From: an uncultured Verrucomicrobia subdivision 3 bacterium
GTDB lineage: Bacteria > Verrucomicrobiota > Verrucomicrobiia > Limisphaerales > UBA11358
Reading direction: 5' to 3'
Assembly: GCA_903872345.1 (NCBI GenBank)
Contig: CAIQKM010000108.1
Location: 150,540-214,539, forward strand
DNA: 64,000 bases
In this document: in pieces, positions 50,140 to 59,594 of the stretch
Layout: each line of letters starts with the position of its first letter
Numbering within the stretch: position 1 is the first letter of the stretch
Notes under the pieces: model-generated
Database searches by the model: none
Seen by the model: only the letters and a program-made list of their open reading frames with translations
What the model was told of the DNA's origin: nothing
Program-made: the position numbers and the translations under genes

Positions 50140-53100
50140 TCATGGCCGCAACCGGAAGAACCGGGCGGCGGCGCTCATATCGGAATTCGTATAAGACTGT
50201 CCCGAATAGATGCAATCCGTGTATGGCCCGAGAGGGGTGGGCGCCCATTGCAACCTGCCGGCGCCGGTCCATTGGATGACCAGTTGCGCGGCGCGGTTCA
50301 GACTGGCCTGCAAGCTGGGCCGCTGCTGCACCAGCGCCAGGCCATGATAAAGACCGGACGCGACATAAACCGTCCAATTGGCACCGCCCGGCACATTAAG
50401 CTGGCCGAAGTCATTGTTGCCCCAGCCAACGACGGTACCATCGGCGCGGCGGGCATAGGTGTGGTAATCGCCGGCGGCGATCGCCACCACGTTGGACAGA
50501 CCGACGGGAACGTTCGTTTGGCCAAAGCTGTTATCCCCCCAAGCCACCACGGTGCCGTTGGTACACAAGGCGACACTATGGGCCGAACCGGCGGCAATCG
50601 CCATGACATTAGCCAGCCCGGCAGGCGGCGAGGCCTGGCCAAAACTATTGTCGCCCCAACCCAAAACGGTGCCATCATATATTAGGGCCAAATTATGATT
50701 ACGCCCGGCGGCAATGGCCAGCACCGGCAAAGGGGTATATTGAAACCAATTGGTTGAAATGATGTAGGGCGGATAGGTCCACCATGACCAGTTGGTGTAC
50801 CAATATCCACCGGACAGCAGATTGTAAGGAAGATTGGTTTGCCCGTAGGTATTGTCACCCCAGACCCGGACGAGGCCGGAAGGCAATAAGGCCAAACTAT
50901 GGTTGTCTCCGGCGGCGACACTGAGCACGGTGGTGACATCGGGCGGGATGCTGATTTGGCCAAAATCATTCCGACCCCAGGCCGACAGCGAGCCATCTTC
51001 GGCGATCACGAGATTGTGATCCGTGCCAGCCACAATGGAAACAAAGCGCATTGTGTTGGTGGGCACGTCGGTCTGCCCATCTCCGTCATAGCCCCAGGCC
51101 AAAAGCGTACCATCATGACGAAGGGCGACCGAATGGTAGTCCCCGCCCGCGACCGCCACGGCGTCATCGAGATTGGTGGGCACATCGGTTTGCCCGCCGG
51201 AATCATCACCCCAAGCTACAATTGAGGAAGCGGGATAATACACGCTTACCCGGCCGGTGGTGGAAGAGGCGCTGCCATAGAGATTCGTGACCGTGACGGA
51301 ATAGTACCCGGATGCCATGGGCGAAATGTTCGACAGGGTCAGCTCAGCATTGGTCGCGGTGAAATACCCTTCATTCCAGTGCCAGGTGTAACCGAACGGG
51401 GCGGTGCCGGTGACATTAACACCCAGTCTGAGGGTGCTCCCGGCATCCACCACTTGATTGGAAACACCCGCCTGGATCGTGGGCGGCAGATAAACGGTCA
51501 GTCGGGCCGGGGCGCTGGTGGCCGCTCCCAGAGAGTTGGCGGCCACAACATAATAGGCGCCTTGATTGGCGGCACTAATCGCTGACAAGGTCAGATTGGA
51601 ACCGGTCTGACCGGCCAGCTGAGTTCCTTGAAAATACCAGTTGTATTTGAGCGGATCCAAACTGGTATCCGTACCGGCGGCCAGGCTGGTAAAAGTCGTG
51701 TTATTGCCAGCCACTGCCGCCGTCGGAACCGGCTGCAAAACAAAAACCGGTTTGGCGGGCACCACGGTCAGGAAAGCCCCCGGGCTGATTGCACTGCCCA
51801 GTGAATTGGAGACGGACACTTGATAGGTTCCCATGTCCCACCCTTGAACATCTGAGATGACCAGGTCAGGGGTATTTATGCCGGCCAGCAAATATCCATC
51901 CACATACCATTGGATGGAAAGGGGCGCACTGCCCATCACCGTCGCATGTAATACCGCCGTTCCCCCCGCCGGAACCGTCAACGAAGTCGGAGCGGTAACA
52001 ATCGCCGCCCGCGTTGGTAAAACCCGCAATAAAATGGGGCCGCTGGTGGCCGTGCCGACGGGATTGGCCAGGACGATTTGATAATAGCCTTGGTTCACCG
52101 TTTGGACATTAGGCAACTGCACGCTGTTGTTGGTGTCGCCGGCGAGCGCCAAGCCGTTAAAAAACCATTGGTACGTCAGCGGGGCGGAGCCAATCGGGCT
52201 GACGGCTAACACGACATTGCTGCCACCCGGCGCACTGACGACCGTCGGTTGGCTGGCGATGCCCGGCGGAATCATGACCACCAGATTGGCCACCGAGCTC
52301 GTCACCACCCCCGAGATATTGCTGACCAAAACCTGATAATTCCCCGACTGCATAACCTGCAGATTGTTGAACCAAAGAAAATAGTTGGTCGCCCCGGGCA
52401 AATTGGTGCCGGCGCAAGTCCATTGATAGGACAGGGGCGACAGGCCCGTGGCCGTCACCGTCAAACTGAACGTATTGCTGACCGCCAGCGTGGTTTGCGC
52501 CACCGGCGACTGCGTAATGACCGGGGCCTGAATCAGCGTCATCGGGATACTGCCCAGGTTGGTGGTGGCGCTGTTAAAATACCAGTACCGCAGGTTTTGC
52601 CCGTCCACCACGGCAACAGTGCTCGCAGCCGGCAGGTTGTAGAGCGTATTTTTGGTGGCGGTGTCAATAGCCTGACTGGTCCCAAAGGCCACCGCTCCGT
52701 TGGTCGAACACGCGTAAATTTCCGTTCCCAGCGAACCCAGGTCGTCCAGGTTGGCATCATACATGTCACCCGTCCAGAAAAGCCGGGAGCCATCAAGCGC
52801 CATGATCAGATTGCGCGAACCATAGCCCCAATAGTTATTTTGACCAACACTCTCCAGCGGGGCAAAAAAATCACCGCTCAGGTCAAATTTGTCAATGTTG
52901 GCACCCCAGGAATTGTCCACGTGATAGTAATATCTGCCGCTGGGGTCAAACTCCCCATCCCCCACGGAAACACCGGCATTGGTGATGGTCAAACCGGTGG
53001 ACGCATCAATGAGATTCACATTATGCGACTGTCCCTCCGTGACCAGTCGGTTGGGCTGCCCGGCATTGATTTCATAAACGTCCGCGCCGAGATTCAGCGG

Positions 53101-54906
53101 CGGGAGCAAGGCCTGGCTGTTCAAATCCACCACATAAGTCGCGGATTCCGACTCACTCGCACAATAAAGTTTCCCATCGCCGTAACTGATGGTTAAATCG
53201 GTCGGATTCAACCCGATGGGGAGGGCCTTTTCCATCTGACCATTGGTCGTGTTGATAAAAAGCAGCGATCCGTTTTGACCGGCGGACACCGGTGCCTGCA
53301 AGGCGTATATGTAGGGACGCTGCCGATCCGCCGCCATTTTAACGATTTTCAATGGCTGAATGGTTAGCGTGACCGGCAATTCCCATTTCAGCGCCCCGGC
53401 GGTAAATTCCACATTATTGCTGTAATAACCAGCCGGCAGCCCGGCAGTGTTATAGGACAAGGTGGCCAGCCCGGGAGAAGTGCCGCCGCCAGGATTCACG
53501 GTAAGCCAGTTGGAACCGGTCACGACCGCCGACCATGTCATCGTTACCGTACTCGTCAGCGTCAGGGTCGTGGCGGGAGGATTGCAACCTGCAATGGCCT
53601 GACAACTGATCGAATTGGGGGCGACGGTCACCGGAGACACGGTGAAAGTCCAAACCTTCCCGGTATTGGTGGCGGCGAATCCGAGTTGATCCACCCGCCA
53701 GAAATAGGTGGTGCCTGGACTAAGTGATCCGGAGAACGGCCAGACGGAGGATAAAACGCGGCCCTGATACTGGTCGGATTGCGGGGTCGCCCCGGCAACC
53801 TGGGCCTGATTGGTCCCAAAGTAAACGTCATAACTCAACGCTACGGGTGAAGCGCTCCAAGCGAGATTGGCCAGCGGCAGGCTTATCGCCGAACGGTTGG
53901 CGGGAGTGGGAACGGAATCCGATCCGCTCAAAGCCATGATGCCTGCCAGATCATAAACGGTGAGGTTGGTGGCGGCCTGATTATACAGGAACAGTTTCCG
54001 TTGATCGCCCGACACGGCCAGGACGGTGGTGGCAAAGGGGAGATTCGTCAGCGGGGCGGCGTTTTGGGTGTTAAAGATTTCCGCCGAACCAAAAGCGAGC
54101 CGGCTGTCGGTGGATATTCCGCAGATATTATCGGAAAACTGGTTGAGCTGAACCGCCACATTGGTGGCGTCAAACATTCCATGTTCACTAAACACCCAGC
54201 GTCCGCCGGTGTCGAGAAATACCTGCGTATTGGAGGGTTCCCCGAGGCCGAAGGGAGGGGATTCTTCCAGCGGCGTCAGATTGGCATTGGTGAACACATC
54301 GTAGCGGGTCAGCAAGGAATTCCAATCACCGTAGTACCAGCCGGACTGCCGACAGCGATACAGGACACTGCCGTCCGGGGTGACCGCCAAGCCGCCGGCC
54401 CCGTTGCCGTCGTCGTAAATCGCCACATTAGTGCCATTCGCATAATCAAAAATGGTGATGCTCGGCGCCCAGGCCGCGTCCGTAAAATAAACCAAATTCG
54501 AGCGCCCCGCCGCCAAGTGTAGTATGTAGGTCTTGTTGTAAGTGTTGGGGGTGGTAACGGCCTTTTCCGCCACCACGGTAAAGCTGGTCAAATCTATTTT
54601 GGAAATGGTCCGGCTGCCGTTATTGATGACGTAAAGCGCATCGCCCGCCAGACTCATCGTCATGTCGGTGGGGTTCAGATTGACGGCAATTTCATTCATC
54701 ACCGTCCCGTTGGTGGCATTGAGCGCCAGGACGGTTCCGGGCCCCGTGCCATTGGCTTGGTTCAGCGCGTAAACCAGCGGCCGGGCAAAGTCGGGCAACA
54801 GTTTGACGAGCGTACGTCCGGGCAGGGCGTTGGTGACTTGGGCGAAACCGGCGTTGGAAAGAAAAATCGCCACCGCCATTAAAATAATAAATGAAAAAAT
54901 CTTCAT
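50140..54906 (-). CDS. Giant secreted protein: propeller-like, BACON, Ig and RCC1 repeats
   Basis: A 1,588-aa exported protein. Signal peptide (FIILMAVAIFLSNAGFAQ), a first propeller-like region of YVTN-type units, a fibronectin-like segment (YDVYFGTNQAQVAG), a BACON-like domain (GSNWLTVNPGGGTSPGLATL), a second propeller-like region, five Ig-like domains (SYQWTCAGTNLPG, TYQWFFNGLALAG and similar, each ending YQV or YYV), then about seven RCC1-type repeats (GTVVAWGDNSFGQTNVP, AIAAGDYHT) and a short terminal unit (LQWAPTPLGPYTD). It lacks a visible enzyme domain, so adhesion or matrix binding is likely. It is a plausible type II substrate. Confidence 0.8.
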   Translation of the reverse strand: MKIFSFIILMAVAIFLSNAGFAQVTNALPGRTLVKLLPDFARPLVYALNQANGTGPGTVLALNATNGTVMNEIAVNLNPTDMTMSLAGDALYVINNGSRTISKIDLTSFTVVAEKAVTTPNTYNKTYILHLAAGRSNLVYFTDAAWAPSITIFDYANGTNVAIYDDGNGAGGLAVTPDGSVLYRCRQSGWYYGDWNSLLTRYDVFTNANLTPLEESPPFGLGEPSNTQVFLDTGGRWVFSEHGMFDATNVAVQLNQFSDNICGISTDSRLAFGSAEIFNTQNAAPLTNLPFATTVLAVSGDQRKLFLYNQAATNLTVYDLAGIMALSGSDSVPTPANRSAISLPLANLAWSASPVALSYDVYFGTNQAQVAGATPQSDQYQGRVLSSVWPFSGSLSPGTTYFWRVDQLGFAATNTGKVWTFTVSPVTVAPNSISCQAIAGCNPPATTLTLTSTVTMTWSAVVTGSNWLTVNPGGGTSPGLATLSYNTAGLPAGYYSNNVEFTAGALKWELPVTLTIQPLKIVKMAADRQRPYIYALQAPVSAGQNGSLLFINTTNGQMEKALPIGLNPTDLTISYGDGKLYCASESESATYVVDLNSQALLPPLNLGADVYEINAGQPNRLVTEGQSHNVNLIDASTGLTITNAGVSVGDGEFDPSGRYYYHVDNSWGANIDKFDLSGDFFAPLESVGQNNYWGYGSRNLIMALDGSRLFWTGDMYDANLDDLGSLGTEIYACSTNGAVAFGTSQAIDTATKNTLYNLPAASTVAVVDGQNLRYWYFNSATTNLGSIPMTLIQAPVITQSPVAQTTLAVSNTFSLTVTATGLSPLSYQWTCAGTNLPGATNYFLWFNNLQVMQSGNYQVLVSNISGVVTSSVANLVVMIPPGIASQPTVVSAPGGSNVVLAVSPIGSAPLTYQWFFNGLALAGDTNNSVQLPNVQTVNQGYYQIVLANPVGTATSGPILLRVLPTRAAIVTAPTSLTVPAGGTAVLHATVMGSAPLSIQWYVDGYLLAGINTPDLVISDVQGWDMGTYQVSVSNSLGSAISPGAFLTVVPAKPVFVLQPVPTAAVAGNNTTFTSLAAGTDTSLDPLKYNWYFQGTQLAGQTGSNLTLSAISAANQGAYYVVAANSLGAATSAPARLTVYLPPTIQAGVSNQVVDAGSTLRLGVNVTGTAPFGYTWHWNEGYFTATNAELTLSNISPMASGYYSVTVTNLYGSASSTTGRVSVYYPASSIVAWGDDSGGQTDVPTNLDDAVAVAGGDYHSVALRHDGTLLAWGYDGDGQTDVPTNTMRFVSIVAGTDHNLVIAEDGSLSAWGRNDFGQISIPPDVTTVLSVAAGDNHSLALLPSGLVRVWGDNTYGQTNLPYNLLSGGYWYTNWSWWTYPPYIISTNWFQYTPLPVLAIAAGRNHNLALIYDGTVLGWGDNSFGQASPPAGLANVMAIAAGSAHSVALCTNGTVVAWGDNSFGQTNVPVGLSNVVAIAAGDYHTYARRADGTVVGWGNNDFGQLNVPGGANWTVYVASGLYHGLALVQQRPSLQASLNRAAQLVIQWTGAGRLQWAPTPLGPYTDCIYSGQSYTNSDMSAAARFFRLRP

Positions 54907-55061
54907 GAGTTAGCCCATTTTAAAACCGGCATTGATTATCAGCCGGATAGGGTGATCGGCTCAACCAGAAAAACATCCGTTTCGGGATTGTTACAATGCC
55001 GGCCGGCGCGCGCCGGTTGGCTGCGACTGGCTGTCTCCTTTGTCCATACGGGGAAAAAAGC

Positions 55062-57212
55062 CTAATTCTCCTGCCGGCTGAATTCGCGGATCATCGCCTT
55101 CCACCAAGGGGCGAGTTTTTCCTCGGGCCGCAGCCAGGCCTGGCGGTGCAGCCACACCATCACGCTTTGATCGGCCATGATTTGCAGGCGCTCGGCGGGC
55201 TTCAGTTTGTCCGGCCCCTGGGCCAGCAGGCGTTCGCCGAGTTCGCGCACCGCTTCGGTGCCGGCGCCCAGCCGGTTGAGCTGTTCCGCGTAGTCCGGGT
55301 TCATCTGTTTCTCGCGCAGAAGGGTCACGTGAATGGCGTTGACGTAAGGATCGAGCACCGACGCGGCCAGCCCGGCGTGGGAATAGGTCGGCGCGCCGCT
55401 CTCGGTCAGCTCATGAATCTTCATCCGGGCGCGCAGCGAAACCAGTTCCAGCGGGGGCTTGGTTTCCTCCGGGGTGCGGAACAGGCCCAAGCTTTTGGCC
55501 CACGCGCCCAGGCTGCGACGGCTGGTGAGCACGCTCAAGGGAATGGACAGCGCCATGCCGGCCAGCACCGGAATGAACCACCAGAACATCGAAGGCTCAA
55601 GTTTCCACATCAGCCAACCCCAAACCATGCCGATGAGGGTGTGCCCCCAATGCCGGTTCAGGGCATAGAGCCAGTCCGTGCCATCGGCGGTGCGGCGCTG
55701 GGTGTTCCAACCCACGCTGATGCCCGCCAGATTCGTCGCCACAAACCGCGTGTGCCAAAGCATCAACAGCGGCGCATGCAGCGTGGAAAAAATCGTTTCG
55801 CCAATCACGCCGGCCGTGGCGCGCACCATGCCGCCGAACTGCCGGCGGCGGGGCAAATCCAGCAACAAATCCACGAGCGAAAGAAATTTCGGCAGCATGA
55901 TGATGATCATGCAAATCACAAAGACCAGCAGGGCGTGCTGGGTGCCGCTCCAGTTGGCCAGATAGGGGTTGAAGGACTGGACGGTGAGATCGGACAGCCC
56001 GGTGTAACGCTGGTACCAGTAGATCCAGTCGAAAGCCACGAGGAAGGCCAGCCAGAGCGGTCCCGCCACATACCCAAAAATGCCGAGCAACAGATGCACC
56101 CGGCTGGCCCCGCGCAGGCCGCGGGCGAACAGCACCAGATTGTGCTGCATGTTGCCCTGGCACCAGCGGCGCTCGCGCTGGGCGTTTTCGATCAAGGCCT
56201 GCGGCGCTTCCTCGTAACTGCCTTCGAGATCGTAAGCCATCCATACTTCCCAGTTTTCCCGGAGCATCAGGGCGGCCTCCACGAAATCGTGGCTCAATAT
56301 CTGCCCGCCGAACGGCTTGCGGCCGGGCAATTGCGGCAGATCGCAAAATTGCATGAACGGCTCCGTGCGGATGATGGCGTTGTGCCCCCAGTAATTGCCG
56401 AGGTTTTGCGCCCAATAATTCAGGCCCGCAATGAACACCGGCGCGTAGAGGCGGTTGGCAAACTGTTGGATGCGGCCGAAGAGCGACTCCGCGTTCACGA
56501 GTGACGGCACAGTCTGGATGAGCCCCACGGTGGGATGGGTTTCCATCAGCTTCACCAGATCGGTCAGGGTTTCGCCGCTCATCACGCTGTCGGCGTCGCA
56601 GCAGACAAAGTAGCGGTAGCGGCGGCCCCAGGTGTTCAGAAAATCGCGCACGTTGCCGCTCTTGCGGGCCTCGTTGAACAGGCGGCGGCGGTAATAAATT
56701 TTGCCGAGGGCATCCAGCTCGCGCACCAGGTCGCACCAGCGCCGTTCCTCCTCCACCCAGCGGTCCGGATTGGTGGAATCGCTCAGGATGTAAAAGTCAA
56801 AATGCTCCAGCTCGCCGGTGCGTTCGAGCGATTCATACGTGGCCCGAATCCCCTCGTACACCCGCGTGGAATCCTCGTTATAAATGGGAAAAATAATCGC
56901 CGTGCTCACGCCGGCAATCTTGTGGCTCCGATACTCCTTCAGCGCGGTGATCCGCCGGCGCGTGCCAAAAATGCGGATGATAAAACCGAACACCCCGTGC
57001 ATGCAGCCGATGGCGGAAAGCAGAAAAAGAATGACGAACAGCGCCAGCAGCACCGTGCGGGAAATGGACCAGCCGGTTCGCCAGAGCAAATCCGCGAACA
57101 GCATCGAGACCAGCCCGGTCAGCAGCAGGGCCGCCGAGAAAAACACAAACATCCGCCAGCCGCTGCGGATGCGCGGGCCTGCGTGCGTACAAATATGGGG
57201 GTTATCCGGCAT
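55062..57212 (-). CDS. opgH: Glucans biosynthesis glucosyltransferase OpgH
   Basis: A 716-aa inner-membrane glucosyltransferase that makes the beta-glucan backbone of osmoregulated periplasmic glucans from UDP-glucose. Family 2 glycosyltransferase motifs are clear: AIIFPIYNEDSTRVYEGIRA, FYILSDSTNPD, VCCDADSVMSGETL (DxD), ILSHDFVEAALMLRENWEVW and the RRWCQGNMQH acceptor motif. Two helices precede the catalytic domain and several follow. It is shorter at the N-terminus than enteric OpgH; the missing cytoplasmic part may be represented by the separate gene upstream. Confidence 0.92.
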   Translation of the reverse strand: MPDNPHICTHAGPRIRSGWRMFVFFSAALLLTGLVSMLFADLLWRTGWSISRTVLLALFVILFLLSAIGCMHGVFGFIIRIFGTRRRITALKEYRSHKIAGVSTAIIFPIYNEDSTRVYEGIRATYESLERTGELEHFDFYILSDSTNPDRWVEEERRWCDLVRELDALGKIYYRRRLFNEARKSGNVRDFLNTWGRRYRYFVCCDADSVMSGETLTDLVKLMETHPTVGLIQTVPSLVNAESLFGRIQQFANRLYAPVFIAGLNYWAQNLGNYWGHNAIIRTEPFMQFCDLPQLPGRKPFGGQILSHDFVEAALMLRENWEVWMAYDLEGSYEEAPQALIENAQRERRWCQGNMQHNLVLFARGLRGASRVHLLLGIFGYVAGPLWLAFLVAFDWIYWYQRYTGLSDLTVQSFNPYLANWSGTQHALLVFVICMIIIMLPKFLSLVDLLLDLPRRRQFGGMVRATAGVIGETIFSTLHAPLLMLWHTRFVATNLAGISVGWNTQRRTADGTDWLYALNRHWGHTLIGMVWGWLMWKLEPSMFWWFIPVLAGMALSIPLSVLTSRRSLGAWAKSLGLFRTPEETKPPLELVSLRARMKIHELTESGAPTYSHAGLAASVLDPYVNAIHVTLLREKQMNPDYAEQLNRLGAGTEAVRELGERLLAQGPDKLKPAERLQIMADQSVMVWLHRQAWLRPEEKLAPWWKAMIREFSRQEN

Positions 57213-57221
57213 GGTCGGGCA

Positions 57222-57806
57222 TCACCGGTGGGTGAGGTAGAAAATGACGATGAGCAGCAGGGCAAACCCCGCCCACGCCAGCACCATCCGCACATAGGGC
57301 ACCTTGCCCAGATTGGTCAGCACGGTAATTGGCCCCAGATCCAGCGGGCGCGGCACCATTTTGGACAACTGAAAATCCGGCCCGGCGCGGAAGAACGTTT
57401 CGCGCATGGCTTCCACAAATTCCTCCGGCCAGGGTCCCGGCCGCAAAAACTGGTCCTGCCATTTGCCCGGCATGTCCGCCAGCAGCAGCGCCAGGCGGCC
57501 GCGCGTGGATAAAAACTGGTCGGTGCCCGTGGGGGAGGTCTGCAACACGTCGGCGAACCATTCGGTGACCAGCCGGTCCATTTCCTCGGCGGCAATCTCG
57601 GTGGCGGAGCGGTTCGGCTCGGCGGTCACCCGCGACTGCGCGCGTTCCAACACGCGCAGCACGAGCTGCCCCAGCAGCGGCTTGTTGCGGATGCGCAGCG
57701 CGTGGAAATAGTTCTCCACCTTCACGTAGGCGGCATTCCATTCCTCCAGCGAACGACCGGCAATGTGCCCGGACCCGTCCGTAAGACTTTTCAGGGTGGA
57801 CTCCAT
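57222..57806 (-). CDS. Single-helix membrane protein between opgG and opgH
   Basis: A 194-aa protein with a soluble N-terminal part (NAAYVKVENYFHALRIRNKP, LVLRVLERAQSRV, EEMDRLVTEWFADVLQ) and one C-terminal membrane helix (MVLAWAGFALLLIVIFYLTH). I know no domain in it. It overlaps opgG by 16 bases and ends 9 bases before opgH, so it is made with both. Orientation suggests a cytoplasmic body anchored next to OpgH, which could stand in for the long cytoplasmic N-terminus of enteric OpgH. That role is inference. Confidence 0.75.
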   Translation of the reverse strand: MESTLKSLTDGSGHIAGRSLEEWNAAYVKVENYFHALRIRNKPLLGQLVLRVLERAQSRVTAEPNRSATEIAAEEMDRLVTEWFADVLQTSPTGTDQFLSTRGRLALLLADMPGKWQDQFLRPGPWPEEFVEAMRETFFRAGPDFQLSKMVPRPLDLGPITVLTNLGKVPYVRMVLAWAGFALLLIVIFYLTHR

Positions 57807-59356
57807 TGATACGTCCAGGTTTCGCTCACCCGGTTGGTTTGCACTTGCAGGGTGCAGCGCAGATCCACCGGATCATGGTTCCCGGCCTTGGGCCGCATCT
57901 TGAGATACACGCGCCAGGAGCCCATGTTCACATTGCGCACCACCAGGTTGTTATCCACGATCTCCGCGTTGCCGCTGCAACTGGCGATGGCCACCGGCGG
58001 ATTGTCCGACGGAATCGTATCCAGCTTGGACCCGGCAAAATCAATCACGAACTGCCGCGCGCCGGGGAACTGCGCATCCGGCCCGATGCGGGTGGAAATC
58101 ACCTTGTTCTCGGAAAGATTAATGTCCGTTTCCTTCGTCCACTTCAGCGTATAGCCAAAGCGCAGGGGCGTGAGCGGATCGGGTTTCTTGCGGGGATCCC
58201 AGAAGGCCACAATATTGTCCAAGCCTTCGTAAGTGGTGGGAAGTTCCACAAGGTGCAGGTCGCCATCACCCCAATTGCCGGTGGGTTCCACCCAGACGCT
58301 CGGAACTTGGTGGTACAGGTTGAACATGTCCTGATACGCCGAGAAATCCCGTTCGCGTTGCAGCAGGCCAAAGCCGCGGATATTCGGGGCGTTGAAAATC
58401 TGGTGGCGCATCACCGTCGGATTGTCCAGGGGGCGCGAAACAATTTCATCGCCGAAATGCATGAGCAACGTGTCGCTGTCATGCACTTCCGTGCGGTAAT
58501 CGTCAAATTTATGCTCCGTGTTTTTGCCGAACCAGAACATGCTCGTGAGCGGGGCAAAGCCGATGGTCTTGATGGGGGCCTGATTGGTGTTCACCAGCTT
58601 GATTTTGTCCGGTTCGCGCAGAAACAGAACCGCTTCCACCCGCGCCACGGTGGTTTCGCCGGGGCGGATCAGAAATTCATAGGCGCCGGTGGCGCTGACG
58701 CTGTCCAGCAGGGCGTATATCCGCAATTCGGTGTCATCTTCATGGGGCTTGCCCAGCCACCAGTCGGTGAAAATGGGAAATTCCTCGCCCCGGTCGGATT
58801 CGCCGCAATTCAGGGCCAGACCGCGCGCGGATTCGCCATACCGCTGGCCTTTGCCCAGCAAACGAAAATAGCTCGCCCCTTGGAAGGCGCCGAGTTCGTC
58901 CAAGCGGTTGGGATCATTCAGCGCATAGAGGACACGGAAGCCGGCATAACCGGTGTTCGCCGGAATCTGGCTGCCGATGTTCAGAGAGCCGTAATCGAAG
59001 AAATCGCGGACAAACCGGACCGGTTGCACATGGGTAAGGGTGAACTCATAGGCGTGAACGGGTTCGGTGTAGATGTAGCCGGGATGAAAAAACTCCACTT
59101 GGAAGGGAAAGTTGCCTTGCGACCACAAGGCGCGTTCGCGCCGGAAGCGGATTTCCCGGTACTTGTCGTAGTTGAGATTGTCCTGGTTAAGAATCTTCGG
59201 CAGGTCGGCCCGCGGCGAATGAAACGGCAGCTTCGCCCGGTTCAACGCACGTTGAACCACGTAGTCCAAGGTGACCTCCGCCGATTCCGCCGCGCTGCCT
59301 GCCATTGCCGCCAGCAGACTCAGAGTCAAAATCCACAAACAGCCAATTCGCAACAT
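57791..59356 (-). CDS. opgG: Periplasmic glucans biosynthesis protein OpgG
   Basis: A 521-aa periplasmic protein needed with OpgH for osmoregulated periplasmic glucan synthesis. I chose the ATG at 59356 (MLRIGCLWILTLSLLAAMAG), which gives a good signal peptide, over the upstream TTG. Family landmarks: YDKYREIRFRRERALW, FQVEFFHPGYIYTEPV, FQGASYFRLLGKGQRYGESA, SMFWFGKNTEHKFDDYRTEV and WVEPTGNWGDGDLHLVELPT. It is the first gene of a three-gene operon. Confidence 0.93.
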   Translation of the reverse strand: MLRIGCLWILTLSLLAAMAGSAAESAEVTLDYVVQRALNRAKLPFHSPRADLPKILNQDNLNYDKYREIRFRRERALWSQGNFPFQVEFFHPGYIYTEPVHAYEFTLTHVQPVRFVRDFFDYGSLNIGSQIPANTGYAGFRVLYALNDPNRLDELGAFQGASYFRLLGKGQRYGESARGLALNCGESDRGEEFPIFTDWWLGKPHEDDTELRIYALLDSVSATGAYEFLIRPGETTVARVEAVLFLREPDKIKLVNTNQAPIKTIGFAPLTSMFWFGKNTEHKFDDYRTEVHDSDTLLMHFGDEIVSRPLDNPTVMRHQIFNAPNIRGFGLLQRERDFSAYQDMFNLYHQVPSVWVEPTGNWGDGDLHLVELPTTYEGLDNIVAFWDPRKKPDPLTPLRFGYTLKWTKETDINLSENKVISTRIGPDAQFPGARQFVIDFAGSKLDTIPSDNPPVAIASCSGNAEIVDNNLVVRNVNMGSWRVYLKMRPKAGNHDPVDLRCTLQVQTNRVSETWTYQWSPP

Positions 59357-59444
59357 TTGCCTGATTAAACCAAAAATCGCCCCGGTTTGCAAGTTCGGCC
59401 CGGCAGCCCGGTTTTTTCAGGGGTGCGGAGCAAATCCCCGCCGG

Positions 59445-59471
59445 CGGAGCGCGGCTGTCTCAGCCGCAGCG
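59445..59471 (+). repeat. REP-like hairpin, left arm of a 27-bp inverted pair
   Basis: Contains the hairpin GCGGCTG-TCT-CAGCCGC. An exact inverted copy of the whole 27 bases is at 59565-59591, 93 bases away. Confidence 0.65.
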
Positions 59472-59564
59472 CGCGGTCAGGCCAGATGACGGCGGAGTTT
59501 ACCCGCACCGTGTTGACAGAATAACGGGGGCATGGACAGTTCGATCCGTCTCGGTCTGGCGGCA

Positions 59565-59591
59565 CGCTGCGGCTGAGACAGCCGCGCTCCG
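59565..59591 (-). repeat. REP-like hairpin, right arm of a 27-bp inverted pair
   Basis: Perfect inverted copy of 59445-59471, ending 3 bases from the stop of the permease gene. Long cruciform or BIME-type structure possible. Confidence 0.65.
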
Positions 59592-59594
59592 GCC

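Noticed and set aside
50829-50856. TTGTAAGGAA inside the RCC1 gene
   Set aside because: Matches the ECF -35 box but has no CGAC at the right distance and lies in coding sequence; useful as a negative control, as is TTGTAAGT near 54535.
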